From: Tetradesmus obliquus
Lineage: Eukaryota > Chlorophyta > Chlorophyceae > Sphaeropleales > Scenedesmaceae
Length of the DNA stretch: 64,000 bases
Assembly: GCA_030272155.1 (NCBI GenBank)
Contig: CP126197.1
Location: forward strand, 2,170,001-2,234,000
Reading direction: 5' to 3'
The position numbers were made by a program, and so were the translations under genes. Positions 28,173-40,465 of this stretch are shown one piece after another (position 1 is the first letter of the stretch; each line of letters opens with the position of its first letter). Below the pieces are notes generated by a model, which saw only the letters and a program-made list of their open reading frames with translations, made no database searches and was not told the DNA's origin.

Positions 28173-31100
28173 ATGTCATCCGCTTCTTTTCGAAACATAT
28201 GCTTTTCGGACATAGATGGCACGCTAGTTCACTACCTGGATGACCCAGCACAGCTGCAGGAGGTGTGATCAGTTGAAATGCACTGTCAGGTCCCAGCCCC
28301 AACATCATCACCGTCATCAGCAAAAGCAGAAGCAGCAGCAGCATAGCTCAGCTTGTATACATAGCTCATTGACTCATTGGAATGCAGGTTGTCGGAGACA
28401 TTCTGATGCTGCCACAGTCTAGCACTGGCAGGCTGGTGAGTTGGCCACTGCCTTGTGTGCCCAGCAGCAGGTGCACACCCTGCACGCCTCACACATATCA
28501 AGGCACACCAGCTGCATAATGCATGCAAGCTGTAATGCTACTGTCATCAAAATTTTGCTCAGAAATGTGTCACAACAAGCTGCAACTGCCTTGAGTAACC
28601 ATAGCTGCTTGCATGCATGCATGCAACAGCAAGCGTCAAATCATTGGTGTGCTGCATCCTGCAGGGCATCACCTCTCAGGCCAAAACAAAATGTTGCCCC
28701 TTGGGACGGCAAAAAATAACAAACACTAAGTGCTGAATGGCTTGTGTGTTGGATCCCACAGGGCATCATCTCTCAGGCCAGCCTGGCAAAGGCAGCACAG
28801 CTGCGCAAGGCAGGAGCAGCGCTGGTCATCATCTCCGGTGCACGCACATCAACCGTGCTGCAGAGGCTGCCCTACCTGCCGGCAGCAGACGCCATCATTG
28901 CAGAAAACGGTGAGCAGCTCAGCTGCAAATGCAGCATCTCTGGTGGTCAATGGTAGGGTCCCTGCAGACGACGTGTAGGCACAGCTAGCAGCAGCGCTGC
29001 ATGTACATGAGGCAAAGCACGTGCGGTGTTGGACATGGTTTTACGGTAGCGCTTTCTCAACGCCATAATGATGCAAGCACCGCTCTTATCTTTGGTACAG
29101 CCAAGCACTTGCATGCAAGGCAGCAGGACATCCGCCACCTGTATGCAAGCTCAGCTGAAGCATGCTTGCTGCGCTTGCTGGTGCAGGCGGTCGCATCTGG
29201 TACCCTGACCCTTCAGGCCTCACAAGTGAGCAAGCAGCAACACACTGCAGATCAAAGTACATTCATGCAGACATTGTTTGTGCCTGCTCAGGTTCAGCAA
29301 CCTCCTCGTTGTGAAGTGTTACTAATAACTGTATTGCAGTTCCAGCGTCCCTGTGCAGGCAGCCATGCGCATGCCATGCTCTGCTCCCCTTGCAGTGCCT
29401 GGCAGCACTTGGAGCGCTTGCTAGCACTTGCAGTGCTGCTCCCCATGCAGCAGTCACCAAAATTGCCTGCTGATATGTGCACGCATGTGTGCAATGCTGT
29501 TGCAGTGTGCCCGCTGCAGGAAGACCTGCAGTGGAGGCAGCAGCTGGCAGATGTGGCTGGGCCGCCTGACCAGGACGCACTGCCACCACTGGACAGAAAG
29601 GTGCGGCAGCAGCACGCTGTGTTACAAGCCGGCTGCTCTCGATGCATTGTAGGCTAGGCCCAGCTTGCGCATTAGTGTGCTGCATGTTCAAGAATGATGT
29701 TCGGGTGAAGCTCATGAGCTTGGTGCAAGCCCGGCCAACAGGCTGGGACCCTTCAGAGGGTCCCAGCAGTGTGCAGCAAGTTATGAATCTGATTGACGTC
29801 ATCATGCAGGGATTGCAGACTCCAGCTGCTGCTGCTGCTGCTACCGCAGGGTGCGCTGTGGGACTGGTACCGCCAGCTGTACCGGGAGGGCTGGAACCTG
29901 GACGCCAACAGCTACAGCACCGCCTTCAGGTGATTTTGTAATGCTTGTTAAAGCAACAGCAGCTGCTGGTATAGGGTGGGGTTGGTATTGGGTGGAATCA
30001 AGCGCGTGCAGATGGGAGCCTCGACTCCAATAGCTGCAGCACCTCCGAGGCTTGGGTGGGGTTACGGCTGCGGCTGCTGGTTTGGGGTGGGGTGGGGGGG
30101 TTGTATGATGGCAGTGTCAGGCAGAGGGCCCAACAGGGCATGACAGGGTAGAAGAGAACGATGCAGAAGGGTCCTGGACGTCAACAGCTACAGCACCGCC
30201 TTCAGGTAAAGCAACAGCTGCAGCTGCTGGTGTAGGGTGGGGACGTTCTAGCCTCAACAAGTGTTTATGCAGGTGGAGCCTAGGCGCCAACAGCTACAGC
30301 TCGCGGTCATGTGCGTGGCACCGCGGTGCTGCAGCTGCAGCTGCTGGCATGGCCCTTGACTTTTGAGAAAGTCAGCGCATTCTGGGCAGCAGGTGCAAGC
30401 GCTTGTACTGTCATTACCGTAGCGGCTGCTGCGCACTGTTATGCCAGTAGGCGCCCGGCGCCTGTCACAACTGCATGCTTGCTGGCTTGCTGCTGTGTGC
30501 ACATATTTATCATTGCGACGTGCCCCGTGCATCTCACAGGCTGACGAAGGCGCCAAACAAGTCAGACGAGCAGCTGGCATGAAACGACCGCCGATGTATG
30601 GTCACACTCAGCCTTCCTGCACTGCAAGAAGGCGGAGCATGAGCACACATTGGCAGCGATTCCATGCCAGCTGTTCATCCGACTTGGTTGGCGTACTGGT
30701 CAGCCATAGGGATGCCTTAAAAGCTGTGTCAACACACGCCAAGCCAACACACGCCTTGATATGCTGCTGCTTGTGCACCTCGGCCGATTTGACGTCACAG
30801 GCTGACCAAGACGCCAAACAAGTCAGAGGAGCAGCTGGCAGCTGCAGTTGCAGCGCGGCCCGCCTGCCTTGCCAGCAGCACCAACCTGGGTGTGGTTGAC
30901 TTCTACCCCAAAGCAAGTGGCAAGGAGGGTGCAGCAGCTTACCTGATGCAGAAGTTTGGCGTGCCTGCTGGCCGCTGTGCGCTGCTGTGTGATGATGACA
31001 ATGACCTGGAGCTGGCTGCGATTGTGGGCAAGGCGTTCTTGCCCAGCATTGGCGCGGTGAGCATGCACAGAGCTGTTTCAAGTATCACTGACCTTCTCCT

Positions 31101-31630
31101 GCCGTATAGTGTCATCCAAATGGTGCGGCAGCACTGACTGATGGCACTGACATATGGTATCACTCACATGATGGTCAAGCAAATGCAGCTGGCTGCAGCT
31201 GTGGGAAAGGTGTTCCTGCCCAGCATTGGCGCGGTGAGTTTGCACAGAGCTGTTTGGATGTCCACTCGGCCCTCACATGGCATCACTGAGACAGTATCAT
31301 TGACCGTGTGCACTTATTGAACGTAAGACAGCAATACATGCTGCATTTGCCGCACCCTCCACAAGTGCGTGGCGCGTGTGTTGCTACTGCCTGCCCTCTT
31401 CAAACCAACCTGATCTGCACTGCTGCTGCTCCGGCTGCTGCCTCTGTCTGTTGTTGCAGCCGTCTGTGGAGGCAGCAGTTGCCGCCCACCCGGATCGCTT
31501 CGTGGTGGCTGACGTGAAGTGGACCGGGGGCACAGAGCAGATGCTGGATGCAGTGCAGCAGCACTTTCAGCAGCTGGAGCAGCAGCAGCTGGCGGGCGCT
31601 GTAGAGGCAGCTCCAAATCAGTGCAGCTGA
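28173..31630 (+). CDS. HAD-superfamily phosphatase (Cof / sucrose-phosphatase-like), 8 exons
   Basis: Predicted Mg2+-dependent sugar-phosphate-type phosphatase. Exons: 28173-28262, 28388-28435, 28762-28909, 29187-29225, 29506-29600, 29850-29929, 30801-31056, 31460-31630; 308 aa with all phases matching. Motif I is SDIDGT (Asp13 nucleophile, Asp15 acid/base), motif II is SGAR (71-74), motif III Lys is in SGKEGAAAYL (Lys208), and motif IV is CDDDND (231-235). A cap insert (GGRIWYPDPSG, WDWYRQLYREGWNL) sits between motifs II and III, as in class IIB HADs. There is no targeting peptide, since motif I starts at residue 12, so it is probably cytosolic. Several exon edges are repeated in introns. 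Substrate cannot be told from sequence. Confidence 0.85.
30005..30305 (+). repeat. Shadow copies of HAD exon-6 end
   Basis: The exon-6 end encoding DANSYSTAFR plus donor recurs at about 30178-30210 and partially near 30008-30045 and 30272-30303. All are downstream of the complete exon (ends 29929). Confidence 0.75.
30531..30580 (+). repeat. Shadow copy of HAD exon-7 start
   Basis: CTCACAGGCTGACGAAGGCG and the following 25 bp match the acceptor and start of exon 7 at 30801. The copy lies about 260 bp upstream. Confidence 0.8.
31187..31250 (+). repeat. Shadow copy of HAD exon-7 end
   Basis: Repeats the LAA-VGK-FLPSIGA codons, the GTGAG donor and the following CACAGAGCTGTTT of intron 7. It is downstream of the complete exon. 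Confidence 0.85.
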
Positions 31631-32031
31631 CGGGCTGTTCTTTTGAAAGTTTTAAGTTTTTAAAGTCGTATGGGATATGCCTGCTAGGGTTTTTGAGGAA
31701 AACGCTGCAGACAGAGCAGTGCTGCTTGTGTAGCAGGCCTGCCTCTGGGTAGCTTGTGTCACCACGTGCTGCGCAGTCTACAGGAAGGCCTTCACATCGT
31801 GAGTGGCTTTATAAAGGTACTGAGATGTCATGAAAGCCATCTGGTAGCCCGAAGACGGTGCCCTGGCGCAAACCCCACCCTATGTTATTGTGCTGACAAC
31901 GCAAAGGACCGCTGCTACACTCTTCGACACCACCAAGGGCCTGATCATCAGCGTTTGCTTTGTGTTAAGGCGCTTTGCCAGCTTCTTGCCACAGATCACG
32001 TCTGAAGTGCCTGACTCGCTAGCGTGCCAGG
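31631..32031. other. Intergenic, HAD gene to COX7C-like gene
   Basis: No gene recognised. The segment holds the HAD 3' UTR and the promoter of the next gene. Confidence 0.4.
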
Positions 32032-32847
32032 ATGTCCGCTGCTCTGCGGCAAGTCGCCCGCGAGGTGCAGAGGGAGGCACCAAAGTTTGCCAGGAGCATC
32101 CGCACCAGTGCTGCTCCTCGCTACCACTACGTGAGTGCTGCCTTTGCGAGCTAGCTGAAGTGCAGCTGGTCTAGAGCAGCGAGTGTCTTCATAACGACTT
32201 ATCTGAAGCCCTTTAACGCAATCAGGATGTCTGGATGGAAGCTAGAGGAGTGCTGAGCGCAGCAGCTGATGAGTTGCTTGTCGTGCCTGCAGGATTATGA
32301 GCACGGCCCAAACTACCTGAACTTCCAGGACGTGAGTTCTTTGGAAGCATCATTAGTTACCTGCACAGATCCAGTGCAGTAGCAGCAGCTTGCCACAGCA
32401 GCAAGGCCACCAGCACTGCAGCAGCAGCAGCAGCACTTGCTGCTGCTCCTGGGTGTGGCATGTACACTTTCTGCAATCAGGACGGTGCATTTGCAGCAGT
32501 TGCCTGCAGGTGTTGCGTAATACCATACCTTGCAATGGGGGCCAGGCGTTGCACTATATGTGTGTACACAGGCGCTCTCCTTCTGCAGCGCTTAGTCGAC
32601 ACAAGCTGCTGCTGCACAGTACACTAGCTGACCGTTTTCTCTTGGGCTGCCAGTAGCCACAGCCAGGCCTTGTATGTCTGCTGAGCTTCTTCTGCCCTTC
32701 TTTGTACTGCTGTCTCCTGCATGGCTGCTACTGCAGTGGCCTGGCCGTAGGTGGAAGGTGGCTGCCTGGATCGGCGGCATCATGACCACTGGCGTGGGCA
32801 TCCCCCTGTTTGCAGTGTGGTGGCAGCAGAGCAAGCTGAGCGGCTAA
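32032..32847 (+). CDS. COX7C: Cytochrome c oxidase subunit 7c-like, 3 exons
   Basis: Small inner-mitochondrial-membrane subunit of complex IV. Exons: 32032-32130, 32293-32331 (only 39 nt) and 32737-32847; 82 aa. Residues 1-29 are Arg/Ala/Ser-rich without acidic clusters, a typical presequence. The mature start YHYDYEHGPNYLNF matches the HYxxGP...F signature of COX7C/yeast Cox8. After a Trp-containing linker comes one membrane helix (VAAWIGGIMTTGVGIPLFAV) and a short polar tail QQSKLSG. The exon-3 acceptor is chosen at 32736 because it keeps frame and gives a residue spacing close to the family; an alternative AG at 32757 would also be in frame. The start codon is the only ATG giving the presequence. 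Confidence 0.75.
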
Positions 32848-34161
32848 ACGCTCCCCACCTCGACAGCAGGAACAGCAGCAGCAGCACTCAGCTGGCTGGC
32901 ATAGTACAGGCTGAGGCGGCAGCAGCAGCAGTAGCAGCAGCAGCTGCAGTAGCAGCAGCAGCTGCAGTTGCAGCTGCGGCTTGCCAGTGCCAGGCAGAAG
33001 ACAGCTGGAGGGAGTCAGTGCACACTTTTCAGTGTTGCAGCTGGAGCAAGCTTGTCGGTTTCGATCGGAGGCTGTTTGGCGCTGGAACGCTGGCGATCAT
33101 TGCGCCATCCTGAGCAATATGACAATCTGCTGTGATTTGCATATGGAGAGAAAGTGCAGCGGGCTGTGCTGCGCTCCTGTGCGTGCTGCTAGCAAGGTGT
33201 GCTGCGTGTTGCTTGCTTGGCTTGATATTCACCGGTGCTTAGTGTTGTGACACATTTGTCTGGCAGCAGCATGGTAGCCACACAGCTGATGCTACAGCTG
33301 TGTTGTGCATTCCAGCTGTGCGTGTTTAGCGCTGCATGCACGCCTGTTGTGGCCGCACTCTGTGTGCGCTACCGTCCGTAGTGCTGTGCCTCAGACATCA
33401 GCTTTTTGCGAATCTGTACTTCATACCTGATGTGTACACTGTTCCCTTGAGATGCATGGTTTTCGCTGAGCAGTTGGCTGCATATGCGACGCAGCAGTTG
33501 GATGCTTGTTTTGCAGGCACATTGCAGCAGAACCTGCAGCAAAGCCCTGATTAGGGCCTGCTCGGTTTGTGATGGGCACCAGGCACCACCTGAGAGCATG
33601 GCTGCTGCATGTTACTTCACGCATCAGCTGCAAGCAGCTTATCTGGGCAGTCGTGTAACCAAACAATCCACTGTGTCCTTGGCCCCGGGGGTGTCATACA
33701 TCTACATTCGTCGTTTTTACATATGTAATGTACATCTTGTGTGAAGGCCACCTGCCCAAACTGCTATACATAATGTCCAGAGCACGGCGCACTAGCATGC
33801 AGGAAATATGTGCCATACCATCAGATGATAGCATGCATGCCAGCAAACGGCCAATCCCCCTGAACCAGTGCAAACAGTACACCCAGTGGCCACTGGCCCC
33901 AACACATTTTGAACCCAGGGCTTGAGTAAATGTGGTGTTGCCAGCGCTCGCTTCGCCCACGTGACTGTGCCGGCATGGCCAGGCAGCTGAGGCCACAGCA
34001 GCTATAGCTCAGCACCGCACTCGCGAGCAGCCCCAACCCCACTCCTGCCGTGCCTGTGGACACAAGTGTGAACAGAAGTGTGAACAGAAGTGCCTTCGCA
34101 ACAAGCCCTGAAAGCCTGATCTCATCAACATGGTAGCTTACGAAGCCGCCAGCAGGCAGCA
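32848..34161. other. Intergenic between COX7C-like and ALKBH6-like 3' ends
   Basis: Convergent 3' ends. A GCAGCAGCAG/CTGCAG-rich tract lies at 32913-32985. Short ORFs, including a hydrophobic minus ORF at 33821-34165, are unsupported. Confidence 0.45.
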
Positions 34162-36778
34162 TCACCGCCTGAGCAGCCCCAGCGCCTTGTGCACTTTCAG
34201 CACCCGGCGGATGGTGAGGGATATGCGCTCACCCTGACGCGGCACGCTGCACGGCACAGTGCCGCTGTCGCATCTGCTGCTGCCGTTGCTGCTGCTCGCC
34301 TTGCCGCTGCTGTCTGCATGTTGCGCTGCAGCAGCAGGTTGGCTGCACACCTCTGCAGCATGTGCCTGCCCTGACTGCTGCTGTTGATGTTGTTGCTGCT
34401 CTGCTTGCTGCTGCAGTGCTTGCTGCGGCACTTCTTGCTGATGCTGTGCTTGCTGCGGATCTTCTTGCTGATGCTGTGCTTCTTGCCGCTCTGCTTGCAG
34501 CTGCTGCCGTTGCTCCTGCTGCTTCTGTGGATGCTGCTGCTGCTGCTGCTGCTCTATAGCTTCGGGGTTGACTACTGATGCATCTAAGACCTCCTCAGTC
34601 ACCTGGTACACAAACACAGCCAGACACACAGACGCAAACAATCTTTGAAACTCTTTGGACCTCTAGCGGCAAGCTCTGCTACCTCAAAAAGGCACTCGCA
34701 TGCATGCACTGGCCAAACTGTAAGCAGCACGCCTTCTGAGCAGCTACAGTGCCGCAGCATATACGTGCAACAGCTGCCAGAGCAGAACGGCAGTTCACAC
34801 TCACGGCTGCTGGCAATGCACCCATGTGACCTGTCGATTGTTTGACAAGTGCAGGCAGCACACACAATCCAGCATATTGTTTGCAGCAGACATGCGCGCA
34901 ATGGGTTGTGCATGTTGCGGCTGGGCCCCCCCACCTCCTCAATGCCATGCAGGCGGCTGTGGCGTGCATCATCGCATTGCATGCCGCTTCATGCCCTTAC
35001 CTCTTCTATGCCATGCAGGCAGCTGTGGTAGGCCTCATCGCGGAACACCAGCAGGCTGCGAGGCATTGCCAGCAGAGAGGCAACTGGAGGCGCATAACCA
35101 GTGCCACCTGCAGCACAGCAAATTGAGGCGAGGCAACGGCCAAAGCAGCAGCAGCATTGCATCAATGGCCGCATGCACCTTGCTCGCTAGCCGTATTGCG
35201 ATGCAAATGCACGCACTGTCCAAGAGTTCAACGTGGAAGGATGCACGGAGCAGCAGATTCTCCCTAAAGCCCTGTTGCTGACCCCCTTGCTCTGCTCCGC
35301 ACAAGCCGCATACACACCTTGATGCAAGCAGCCTGCACTGAACTCAACTCAGCATCACTCAAGCCAGCTCAGCTCAGCTGAGTTGAGCTAAGCTGAGGTC
35401 GCACATGTCTAGGTTTTGGCCCATAGACCCTGCAGGCCGCGCACCTTCGTCCTGCTTGCGCCAGAAGCGCAGCACTGCGGGTGAGCCCAGCGACAGGATG
35501 AGCACCACGGGGTGGTACAGCGGGCCATCCTGGTGAGGCTGCAGCATGCATAATGCAGCAGTAAAATTGAAACTTCAAAAACGTACAAAAGTAGAAAGAC
35601 TGCTGCTGGCATCATGGCTATGCAGGCTATTGTGAGCTTGCAGTACAGGCCGGCCATGATGAGCACCACGGGGTGGTACAGCGGGCCGTCCTGGTGCGGC
35701 TGCAGCCCACACAAGGCAGCAGTGGGAATCACATTCAAAAACGTACAAAAATAGAAAGACAGCTGCTGGGATCATGGCTATGCAGGCTATTGTGAGCTTG
35801 CAGCACAGGCGGCCATGATGAGCACCATGGTGTGGTACAGCGGGCCGTCCTGGTGCGGCTGCAGTTGTCGAACATGGCAGCAGTCAAACCGTGAGTCAAA
35901 CACATGGTAGGTGTTAAGTTATTACCAGAGCTGCCTGACAGATGCCGGCAACAGGGTTGGGCCTTTCTGAGCACACACTTGCAGAACAAACCCAACCAAG
36001 TGGAACTCACACTGCTGCAGACCTGGCAGCTCTACAGAGCTTGCATGCAGCTGCACAGAGCGGCCAGCGATGCGCAGCACAAAACAGCAGCTGCTTGTGC
36101 CGGCTTACCATAATGCCGCATCCCGGCTGGTACGAGTTGATCAGCACGTGGTTAGGCGGCTGCTCCCCAAACAGTGGCAGCAGCTGGCTGTGCACGCGGC
36201 TGCATAGCTGCTGCAGCCAGCGTGGCATGGGTGCGGGGATGAGGCCTTTGCTGTGCACGATGCCTCCGTGGTTTTGCAGCCGCCTGCCTGACAGCTGCAG
36301 CACAAAGAATACAATGTAGGGGGTATTTTTGCTTGCAGAAGAACGTGGGATGACTGGTGGAGATGATGGGTGCTGCTGAGCAAGAGTGATGAGGTGTAAC
36401 TAAAACTGGCAGCTCCTTCACTGTACACACGCTGGTTTGGGGGCATGGTGTTGTGCTAAGCTCCGTAGGTTTGGCAAAAATTTGGCCACCAAGTTGGATT
36501 TGATAATGCATGCATGCATGCATGCACAGTAGGCACAGTAGGGGTTGTGGCAGCAACAGTTCAGTGTGTTGCAGGCTGCAGTGCAGTTGCGCAGATGTGT
36601 GAGCGTGCAGGGTCCTGACCTGCACCCACTTGGCCTGAGAGGCATGCACCTCTGCCATGATCCTCTGCTCTTCGTCTTCAGCTATAAAATCGGGAAAGTA
36701 ATACAAGGTGGGCAGCATTCCCACTCCAACCTGGCTACTGCTGAGGTCCATGGTGTCCGTAGTGTCCCCAGACTGCAT
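34162..36778 (-). CDS. ALKBH6: ALKBH6-like Fe(II)/2-oxoglutarate dioxygenase, 5 exons
   Basis: AlkB-family oxygenase expected to remove alkyl groups from nucleic acids; the true substrate of ALKBH6 is not well defined. Exons on minus: 36778-36620, 36294-36109, 35538-35445, 35107-35001, 34602-34162; 328 aa. Blocks: LYYFPDFIAEDEEQRI, KWVQLSGRRLQNHGG, NHVLINSYQPGCGIM, then PHQDGPLYHP with the iron ligands His117 and Asp119, LGSPAVLRFW, the distal His178 in CLHGIEE, and ERISLTIRR with Arg308 and Arg314 for 2-oxoglutarate. All catalytic residues are present. Human ALKBH6 is about 240 aa; the excess is a Gln-rich insert of about 95 residues between VVNPEA and the terminal RISLTIRR strand. The start could also be an in-frame ATG nine codons on. 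Confidence 0.87.
34930..34978 (-). repeat. Shadow copy of ALKBH6 exon-4 end
   Basis: Repeats the HGIEE codons and GT donor about 75 bp downstream of the complete exon. The copy reads CLHGIEE as RLHGIEE. Confidence 0.75.
35640..35870 (-). repeat. Two shadow copies of ALKBH6 exon-3 start
   Basis: Acceptor plus PHQDGPLYHP...VLIM occurs near 35862-35810 and 35702-35645 before the complete exon at 35538. Spacing is about 160-165 bp. Both keep the HxD iron-ligand codons and a GCTGCAG acceptor but diverge after about 17 codons. Confidence 0.85.
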
Positions 36779-37094
36779 GTACCACAGTCAAGCGGATGGC
36801 AAAACAGTCGAAGAAACAGCGAATAAGCATTTGCTCACTGTCCAATTGCACAAGCGAGCCAGGAAAAACAAACAGTTTGTACCGGGTGTTATCAGGGAGT
36901 GACTGACAGTCACAGCAATGGTGCCGCGGTCTCTGCTGACTAACTCAATGCCTGAGTTGCAAGCTTTCGTAGCTGCATCCTGCACAGGTTTTGATCAGTG
37001 CATACCGACGGCGGTACTTCGTCCTCCTCTATTGCAGCTGCTAAACGAGCAGCAACCGCAGCAATAATTATAGTTCGACTATATTATCAGCAGG
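36779..37094. promoter_or_regulatory. Divergent intergenic region, ALKBH6-like / NOC3
   Basis: 316 bp between the two start codons. AT-richer near 37060-37090 (AATAATTATAGTTCG, ATATTATC), just before the NOC3 start. This may hold the core promoter. Confidence 0.4.
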
Positions 37095-40000
37095 ATGGGC
37101 AACAAGCGGAAGCCCCCGACAGCCCAGGCTGGCAGCAGCAGCGGCAGCAGCAGCAAGAAGAAGAAGTTCAGCAAGGGGCCAAAGGTAAGTGGCTGCAATC
37201 ATCAATGGCGTGTATGGTCACCAGTATGTCATATAAAGATGTACGGGTGCGGTTTGAAGATTCTCTGCTCAGCAATGAGCCAGCCTGGCCAATAGCTGCT
37301 GCCATGACTGCAGCATCATGTTACTATCTTTTAGAGGTATATCTTCTGCACCTTTGCAGGGCAAGCCGCATTCCAGCAAGCAGCAGGATGTGCCGCTGCC
37401 AGGCTCAGATGATGAAGATGAGCAGGGCCTTGATGTGGGCGAGGAGGACTTGCAGTTTGTGCAGCAGTATGGCTCTCAGCTGGGCTTCCTGCGAGACCTG
37501 GATGCACAGCAGCTGGACAAGTGAGCGTGACAGTGTTAGTGTGGTTGAAAGTCGCAGCTTGCGCTGCTGTATCTTTTGGAAGCTGCTGCTCAGCCTTGCA
37601 GATACAAATCACAGCGTGTCAGTGCGCTGTCGTTGCTTGTCTATCACACCGGACCAGTGCTTTCCTGCTGACAGTGCTGCAGCACAGCAGACTTTCATGT
37701 GCATGCACGCACCCAAACTGTCACCCCGCCATTTGCATCTGCTGCTCAGGGCCGTGAAAGACAAGCAGAAAGCAGCGGCCGCCGCCGCCGCCACAGCAGC
37801 AGCAGCAGCAGCAGCAGCAGCTGGCAATGATGGTGGTGATGCAGAGGCTGGTGGCGGCTCTGAGGATGAGGGCGCAGCAGAGTATGAGCGCAAGCCAAGA
37901 GCAGCCGAGCAGGTGCGCAGTGTAGAATCTTCTGGCTGTGTTTGGTTGCGAAGAGTGCTCTAAGGTCACCTTGAGGCGTACTTTGCATCGTTGATTGGCT
38001 TAGCTCGGTGCTGACTTTGTGCATCTGTCACTTGGTGCTGCTTGACATCTCTTGGTTTTGTGCTCCCCCGCAGGTCTCCAAGGCCAGCAAGTATGGTCTT
38101 CCTGTGAAGACAGCAGCAGGAGAGGTGCTCTTCCAGCCTAGCCGCAAGCAGCAGCTAATAGCAGCTAAGGTGCAGGTGGAGGGCATTCAAGTTGAAGACA
38201 CGCTGCAGAGCGAGAAGGCGCAGAAAGCAGCGGAAAAGGAAGCGGCAGCTGCAGAGGCAGCGGAGCGCCGAGCGGCTGCAGCAGCGGAGAGGCAGGCGGC
38301 GGCGAAGGCAGCAGCTGCTGCAGAAGTTGCAGCCAAGAAAGGTGAGGTTCGGCTGCTGCAAATATGCTGCTCTCACTGCCTTGGCATGCAGCTCAGCTAC
38401 AGGCGTCATGTGAGGTTACGTGTTCTGTGTCAACAGAACCAGTGCTGCTATGTCAAGACAGAGTGCTAAAGGATCACCTTCTCTGTGGTGGTCTGTGATG
38501 TTGCCAACCCTTGGCCAGCACACAGCCACAACAAGGTCGTAGAACTACAACATGCACACGCAGCACCTGCTGACTTTGCTGCTTGTTGTTGACGTCTGTT
38601 TCGTTGTTTGAATGCTGCAGGACTGCCCTCTGAGGGCGGCCTCTCTCCTGCTCTGCTCAGCCTCATGTCCTTGCAGGACAGCCAGCAGCGCCGAGAAGCC
38701 CTAAAGCAGCAGATGGCCCTGGCAGCGCAGCACTTGCTGGCAGAGCCTGAAAAGCATGTAGTGCCTGGGCTGCGGCTGCTGCTGGGATGTGCTGCTGACA
38801 GGGATGGGGTGGTGGTGCGGCTGGCACTACTGTCGCTGCTGGCTGTGTTTAAGGACCTGCTGCCTGGCTACAGGATACGCAGCTTGACCGAGGAGGAGCA
38901 GGAGGTGGGCGGGGTTTAGATAGAATGCTTGCTTGCAAAGCGGTTTTGCTGCCTTGTTGATCGTGCTGCAGGAGGTGGGCAGGGTTCACAGGGTTTGCTT
39001 GCTTGTAAAGCGGGTTTGCTGCCCTGTTGTGCACTGCATTGCAGAATCAACAGCAGCTGGGCTAGAGCCTCTGTAGGGTTGTGTATTGCCTGTCACTCTT
39101 GCTTGTCAACATGGCAAAACACAATCTGCTGTTGCCGGTTGGCCTAGCATCTTCATATGTGTGTTTGGCCGCTTGCTGTTTCTCTCTCGGTTGCAGATGC
39201 GGGTCAGCAAGGAGGTGCAGGCACTGCGTGACTACGAGCAAGCGCTGCTCAAAGGCTACCAAGCCTACCTCAAAACCCTACTGGCAGCAGCAACCGCAAA
39301 ACCCAACGCCGCACCTACAGCTGGCCACAGCAGCAGCAGCAGCAGCAGCAGTGTACTGGCTACAAAGCGTGTGGCTGTGCGCTGCATGGGCCAGTTGCTA
39401 GTGGCACGGCCGGGGTTTAATTACTGCAGCGACCTGCTGCAGGCGCTGGTGCCGATGATGCTGGGGCCTGATGCGCAGGTGCAGGGGGCTGCGTGTGATG
39501 CGCTGCGGCAGCTGCTGCAGGAGGACGTGCAGGTGGGTGGGGCACGTATGTTGGCACAGGGCTGTACTGCTGGTGGTCGACCTTGTGAAGACGGCTTAAA
39601 ACAATGGTCACCTTACTGCATCTCACATGCCTTGTCACTGCCGACTCCTGCAGAACAACTTTTCGCTGTGAGGCTGTGCAGCTGGTGGCTCACCTGGTCA
39701 ATTGGGGTGCACATCTCACTGTTCGCACTGCACCCCGCCTGCCTCTCAAACGCACACTCCTGCAGGGCAAGTCCTCGCTGGAGGCCGTGCAGCTGGTGGC
39801 TGACCTGCCCTAACAGCAAGCACTGCAAACTGAATTCCGCAACTGTTATGCCATGTCTACTGCTGCAGGGAAAGTCTTCCCTTGAGGCTGTGCAGCTGGT
39901 TGCTGACCTGGTGAAGATGGCGCAACCTGATCATCGCTTTACTGTATCATGTTTGCCTTTTCACTGCTCGATCCTGCAGGGCAAGTCCTCCCTTGAGGCT

Positions 40001-40396
40001 GTGCAGCTGGTGGCAGACCTGGTGAAGACGCGCAGGTGCAGCGTGCCCCCCGTGGTGGTCAGCTGCCTGCTGGTGCTGCGCTTCGAGCAGGTGACGCCTG
40101 TCAGCGCAGGCGGCGAGGGCGCGGGCGGCGGCAAGGCCAAGAAGGTGAGGAGGAGATAGATGCAATGCTGTCATGTGCCTTGTCCTATTGTGATTCAGGC
40201 AGCAGCCAACCATAGGCTCCTACGAAGTGGCGAAACAATATGAAGCCAAGAAGGTGAGGAGAAAGCAATTAGTATGTCAGGCTGGCATGTGTTTTGTCTA
40301 GTGGACTTCAGTCAGCAGCCAACATAAGGCTTCTGAGAAGCGGTGGAACAGTAATAGTGCTCCTCATCGCCAACTGTTCGTTCATGTGAGCTATCG

Positions 40397-40465
<69 letters not shown>

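Noticed and set aside
33821..34165. 114-aa hydrophobic minus-strand ORF
   Set aside because: It starts inside the last codons of the ALKBH6-like gene, in another frame, and has no recognisable membrane-protein family pattern.
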